Part shown: positions 60,773 through 64,000 of the stretch, one piece after another
How the letters are laid out: the number at the start of each line of letters is the position of its first letter
Position numbering within the stretch: position 1 is the first letter of the stretch
From: Chloroflexota bacterium
Lineage (GTDB): Bacteria > Chloroflexota > Anaerolineae > Anaerolineales > Villigracilaceae
DNA: 64,000 nucleotides
Assembly: GCA_013112685.1 (NCBI GenBank)
Contig: JABFGC010000002.1
Location: 754,902-818,901, forward strand
Reading direction: 5' to 3'
Translations under genes and position numbers: made by a program
Notes under the pieces: generated by a model
Seen by the model: only the letters and a program-made list of their open reading frames with translations
Told to the model about the DNA's origin: nothing
The model's database searches: none

Positions 60773-61585
60773 TCAGGAACGCCTCAATTCCTTGACCTTG
60801 TTCATCAAGGTCCGAACCCGCTGGAGGTCAATCGCATTCCAGGTGTTGCCTTCCTGCTTGAAGGTGGTGCCGATCACGGCGCCGTCCGCCGCCCGCAATT
60901 GTTCCTCGACGTTATCCAGCCTCACGCCCGTGTTGGCAAACACAGGCGTATCCGGCACAACATCCTTGACCAGTTTCAGGGTCTGAGCGGAGGTTTCTGC
61001 GCCCGCCGTCAATCCCGAAACGCACAGCGCATCCGGTCGGTTGTTGAAGACAGTCGAGCGCGCGATGTCTGTGACCGGGCGATTGCCGAGGTACGCAGCC
61101 GCTTCCGGCACGATGTTGAAGAACAGGCGGACGTGCTGCGCGCCAATGGCATGTTGGTGGCGAATCACTTCACCGGCGTTCGTATTCCACAAACCGAAGT
61201 CGCTCGCGTACACGCCGGTAAAAATCTCGCGCACAAACTGGGCGCCCGTTGCCATCGCCAAATCTATCGAGGCGCGCGGGTCCCACAAAACGTTCACGCC
61301 ATAGGGAATCTTGATCTCCCGTTTGAGTTCACCGATCACCGAAGCCATGCACGCAGCGGTGATTGTCTCCACTTTTGTCAGGTAGGGCAGGCTGAATTCG
61401 TTAGAAAAGAGGATGGCATCCACGCCCCCTTCCTGCAGGGCGAGCATGTCGGCGCGCGCCTGTTCGTAGACCCATGCCATGCCTTTGACGGCGTCGTATT
61501 GAGGATCGCCCGGCATGGCTTGCATGTGACACATGCCGATGACGGGTTTTTCGACTCCAAAAAGTTCCTTTACCCAGGTTTGCAT
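60773..61585 (-). CDS. BtpA/SgcQ-family protein
   Basis: 270 residues. The BtpA-type TIM barrel begins KPVIGMCHMQAMPGDPQYD; other blocks are GGVDAILFSNEFSLPYL, DRP-like FNNRPDALCVSGLTAG and VFANTGVRLDNVEEQL. In E. coli this is SgcQ; photosystem-assembly BtpA is the other known branch. The enzymatic reaction is unknown. The gene ends 3 bp before the epimerase start. Confidence 0.92.
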   Translation of the reverse strand: MQTWVKELFGVEKPVIGMCHMQAMPGDPQYDAVKGMAWVYEQARADMLALQEGGVDAILFSNEFSLPYLTKVETITAACMASVIGELKREIKIPYGVNVLWDPRASIDLAMATGAQFVREIFTGVYASDFGLWNTNAGEVIRHQHAIGAQHVRLFFNIVPEAAAYLGNRPVTDIARSTVFNNRPDALCVSGLTAGAETSAQTLKLVKDVVPDTPVFANTGVRLDNVEEQLRAADGAVIGTTFKQEGNTWNAIDLQRVRTLMNKVKELRRS

Positions 61586-61604
61586 AGAACCTCTTTTTCG
61601 ATGT

Positions 61605-62702
61605 TTACCCCCGACTCAAGTCCAGTTCGGGAGTGAAGGATCGGGCTGTGGCTTCCACAAGCTGGATCATTTGAATGATGTCCGTCTCGTGGCACATTTG
61701 AATGGATGCGTGACTGTAACGATGCGGAATGGACAGCCCGGCGATCACATAACCTTTGTCATCCAGATACAACTGGAATGCAGGGTCGGTGATCACGCCC
61801 ACGATGACTTCGCGCTGCAAGGGGATGTTTTCCTGTTTGGCAATCCCTTCGATAAACCGGCGCAGTTTTGGCGAGGAGAACAACCCGCCCAGTGTGCCGC
61901 GCCCGTGAAAATCCATCATTTTGATCGCCGGTCCCTTGCGCATTGCCACCGGGTGCAGGGGCTTGTCAATGGGTGTGTCGGCGGCAATCGTAATATCCAG
62001 CGAGAGAATCGCATGAGGCTTGGTGGCAGTGACCGTCGGCAATGAGCCGCGAATGCTGAATTCCTCCAGCACCGTGAACGAGAAGATAATCGTGGAAAGC
62101 GGTCTTTGCGCGGCGAAGGATTTCAACGCCTCCAAAAGAATGAAGACGCTGACGCGGTTATCCAGCGCCTTGGAGCAGATCATCCCATCGCCGAAGTGGT
62201 GATAGTTGGGATGATACGTCACCGGGTCGCCCACCTGAATCCCAGCCTGTTCCACCGCTTCACGGCTGGTCAGCCCGATGTCAATGAACATATCATGCAC
62301 AGTGGGGACCTTGAACTTCTCCTCGGACGATGTGATGTGGTGCGATTTCGTCCCCACATAGCCGGGGATCAACCGGTTGTCGTCCGTCAACACGTCCACC
62401 CGCTGACCCAGCAGGGATTTCTCCGGTACGCCGCCCACCCGCTCAATGCGCAAAAAGCCATCGTCGGTAATGTACCTGACGATCAAACCCAGTTCATCCA
62501 TGTGCGCCTGTAACATCAGGCGCTGATCGGGATGTTTCGCGCCTTTCAAAATCCCCACCACGTTGCCGAGGTTATCCACGCTGACTTCATCCACCAGCGG
62601 ACGAATCGTGTCGCGGACAAACGCCGTCATTGGGTCTTCGCGCCCGGAGACGGCATGGATGGCGCACAGACGCTCGAGCAAACCCCAGTCAGATTGTTTC
62701 AT
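61605..62702 (-). CDS. M42-family metallopeptidase (SgcX-like)
   Basis: 365 residues. Metal ligands are in QAHMDELG, KALDNRVSV, VLEEFSIRG, SLDITIAAD and IPHRYSHASIQ. M42 enzymes are large tetrahedral aminopeptidases; SgcX and similar proteins near PTS genes are often mis-annotated as endoglucanases. It could deblock an amino-linked sugar substrate, which is speculative. No signal peptide, so it is cytosolic. Confidence 0.93.
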   Translation of the reverse strand: MKQSDWGLLERLCAIHAVSGREDPMTAFVRDTIRPLVDEVSVDNLGNVVGILKGAKHPDQRLMLQAHMDELGLIVRYITDDGFLRIERVGGVPEKSLLGQRVDVLTDDNRLIPGYVGTKSHHITSSEEKFKVPTVHDMFIDIGLTSREAVEQAGIQVGDPVTYHPNYHHFGDGMICSKALDNRVSVFILLEALKSFAAQRPLSTIIFSFTVLEEFSIRGSLPTVTATKPHAILSLDITIAADTPIDKPLHPVAMRKGPAIKMMDFHGRGTLGGLFSSPKLRRFIEGIAKQENIPLQREVIVGVITDPAFQLYLDDKGYVIAGLSIPHRYSHASIQMCHETDIIQMIQLVEATARSFTPELDLSRG

Positions 62703-62742
62703 GAGAACTCTCGAATCTTTCTAAAAAATCGAATAATGCCAG

Positions 62743-62772
62743 ATGGAGAAGGGAATGTCCTCCCTTCTCCAT
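62743..62772 (-). terminator. Hairpin between the EIIC and M42 genes
   Basis: 12-bp arms ATGGAGAAGGGA/TCCCTTCTCCAT with a 6-nt loop. On the minus strand it is followed by a T-rich stretch within 30 bp. It may reduce readthrough from EIIC to the rest of the operon. Confidence 0.6.
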
Positions 62773-62790
62773 TGAAACGAACGCTTACGA

Positions 62791-64000
62791 CTAGCCTCCG
62801 AACAACCCGCTGATGGTTGTCAGGATCCAGGCGATCCAGTTCCCACCGGAGAGACCGGTGATCTGAACCGCGCCTTCCGGAATGGTATAGCCAATGTCCG
62901 AGGCGATCTGGGTGAGCAGCGGAGCGAACGCGCTGGAGATGTACAGCACCATGACCATGATGATGGTGCCATACAGGATCGAGCGGAAGAAATTCCCTCG
63001 GGTCAAGGGCGGAACCATACAGATGAAGAAGGCAGTTGCTGCCAGGTCGGCGGCGGGCAGGGTGTTGTTGCCCGGCAGAATGGCGGCGAGAAACAGCGTG
63101 ATCGGGATGAGCAGGATACCAGCGGCAATGGTGATCGGATGCCCGATCAAAATGGCGGAATCCAGACCGATGTAGAATTCACGCCCGGCAAAGCGCTTCT
63201 GCATGAATTCGCGCGCGGCTTCCGAAAGCGGGGTCAAGCCTTCCATGAAGATGGCGATGATGCGCGGGATTAACAGCATCACGGCTGCCATCTGCACGGC
63301 GACGGTCAGGACCTTGGTCGAGAACCCATAGGCGATCAACCCGAACAGCAAACCCAGGGTCGCGCCCATGATGATCGGCTGTCCGAAGACGCCCAGTTTC
63401 TTCTGCATCCCTTCCGAATCCCAGTAGATGTCGCGCAGACCGGGGATCTTCTCCACGATCCAGTTGAGTCCCTTGATGATCGGGACGCTGGTAACCGCCC
63501 AGCCCTGCGGAATGGACACGCCCGGAATCTTGAAGAAATCCTGCACGTCTTTGGCGGTCCAGTCGGCGATCAAAAGAGAAACGATGGCGTGGATCGCCGC
63601 TGCGATCAAACCCAGCACAAGGTTGCCGCCGGTAACCAGATAGACCAATGAGCCGGTGAAGGCATAGTGCCAGTAGTTCCACATATCGACATTGAGGGTC
63701 TTGGTCCAGCGGAAGATGAGCATGATCAGGTTAACGCCGAGGGCGACGATGAACACCAGCGAACCGACAACTGTGCCGAAGGCAATGGCAGCTGCCACAC
63801 CCCAGCCGACATCCAGCGCGTTGAGTTGAATCCCGGTCGCTTCAACCAGGGCCGAGGTGGCGGGTCCGAGCGCGTCAAACAGCAGGGTGATGACCAGCCC
63901 AAGACCGATGAAGCCCACGCCGACGGTGATGGCGGAAATGAAGGCGCGGCTGACCTTTTGTCCCAGGATGAGTCCCAGGATAAAGATGATGATCGGCAAC
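62791..64000 (-). CDS. PTS EIIC, galactitol type (SgcC/GatC-like), 5' truncated by the window
   Basis: At least 402 residues, about nine TM helices. Galactitol-family marks are DVGWGVAAAIAFGTVVGSLV, DMWNYWHYAFTGSLVYLVTG and IGHPITIAAGILLIPITLFL. The frame continues past 64000, so the true start is outside; the TTG at 63999 is not assumed. It carries the sugar across the membrane with an EIIB not in view. It is the first visible gene of the sgc-like operon. Confidence 0.93.
   Translation of the reverse strand, partial: LPIIIFILGLILGQKVSRAFISAITVGVGFIGLGLVITLLFDALGPATSALVEATGIQLNALDVGWGVAAAIAFGTVVGSLVFIVALGVNLIMLIFRWTKTLNVDMWNYWHYAFTGSLVYLVTGGNLVLGLIAAAIHAIVSLLIADWTAKDVQDFFKIPGVSIPQGWAVTSVPIIKGLNWIVEKIPGLRDIYWDSEGMQKKLGVFGQPIIMGATLGLLFGLIAYGFSTKVLTVAVQMAAVMLLIPRIIAIFMEGLTPLSEAAREFMQKRFAGREFYIGLDSAILIGHPITIAAGILLIPITLFLAAILPGNNTLPAADLAATAFFICMVPPLTRGNFFRSILYGTIIMVMVLYISSAFAPLLTQIASDIGYTIPEGAVQITGLSGGNWIAWILTTISGLFGG

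Noticed and set aside
60500..61636. Long plus-strand frame (378 aa) over the epimerase and SgcQ-like genes
   Set aside because: It is antisense to two well-supported genes, with composition typical of a reversed reading (His/Arg-rich) and no start signal.
1..64000. CRISPR arrays, rRNA operons and phage genes
   Set aside because: No regularly spaced direct repeats, conserved rRNA blocks or phage structural proteins were seen on either strand.

Overview
The window reads as a chromosomal stretch of a Chloroflexota bacterium, most likely class Anaerolineae. This is an inference from gene style: an AfsR-type regulator with BTAD, NTPase and TPR modules, many lipoproteins with Thr/Pro linkers, several small ECF sigma systems with membrane anti-sigma proteins, an RRM RNA-binding protein, a GT4/GH130 pair and an sgc-like PTS operon. 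No rRNA, intact tRNA, CRISPR array or phage module was seen. Single-base indels, mostly in short homopolymers, break several otherwise intact genes, which looks like an uncorrected long-read or metagenome assembly.

Layout. 1-4.6 kb (minus): 5'-complete but 3'-truncated AfsR/SARP-like regulator (frameshifted), then a NarL-type response regulator and its histidine kinase. 4.8-13.3 kb (plus): a tetraheme c-type cytochrome lipoprotein with an internal duplication, then a co-directional cluster of RidA, small membrane proteins, a compact ABC transporter, an isoprenylcysteine-methyltransferase-like protein, an SRPBCC protein, a chimeric small gene and a diheme cytochrome. Six of these genes share the leader TTTCACCAAAGGAGA or a close variant. 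13.8-20.3 kb: NTF2-like, RRM, SRPBCC, GT4 fusion, GH130, zinc-ribbon, basic peptide and CsbD-like genes, bounded by two similar tRNA-3'-end-like direct repeats. 20.4-21.2 kb: orphan HTH protein.

21.4-27.9 kb: seven minus-strand genes (five membrane proteins, an alpha/beta hydrolase, a membrane-anchored SRPBCC protein) diverge from an LmrA/YxaF-like TetR repressor. The shared gap holds a TTGACT-17-TATAAT promoter whose spacer carries a sequence like the LmrA/YxaF operator. 27.95-28.95 kb: a 1,001-bp IS982-like element with 16-bp terminal repeats and an intact 7-bp target duplication.

29.4-32.3 kb: two ECF sigma/anti-sigma modules arranged head to head. 32.4-49.8 kb (plus): DUF2269-like membrane protein, PadR regulator, LuxR-HTH/membrane fusion, medium-chain oxidoreductase, TPR protein, several lipoproteins, CPBP proteases, cupin, NAD(P)-binding protein, M28 peptidase with membrane domain, LRR protein, and an OmpR/histidine kinase pair. 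49.9-57.3 kb (plus): two beta-propeller-like surface proteins flank a tandem pair of paralogous ECF sigma/anti-sigma modules.

57.6-64 kb (minus): PTS Enzyme I, HPr, EIIA, a ribulose-phosphate-epimerase-like protein, a BtpA/SgcQ-like barrel, an M42/SgcX-like peptidase and a galactitol-type EIIC, cut by the window edge. This is the content of the enterobacterial sgc operon with its own phosphoryl-transfer proteins added; the substrate is unknown.
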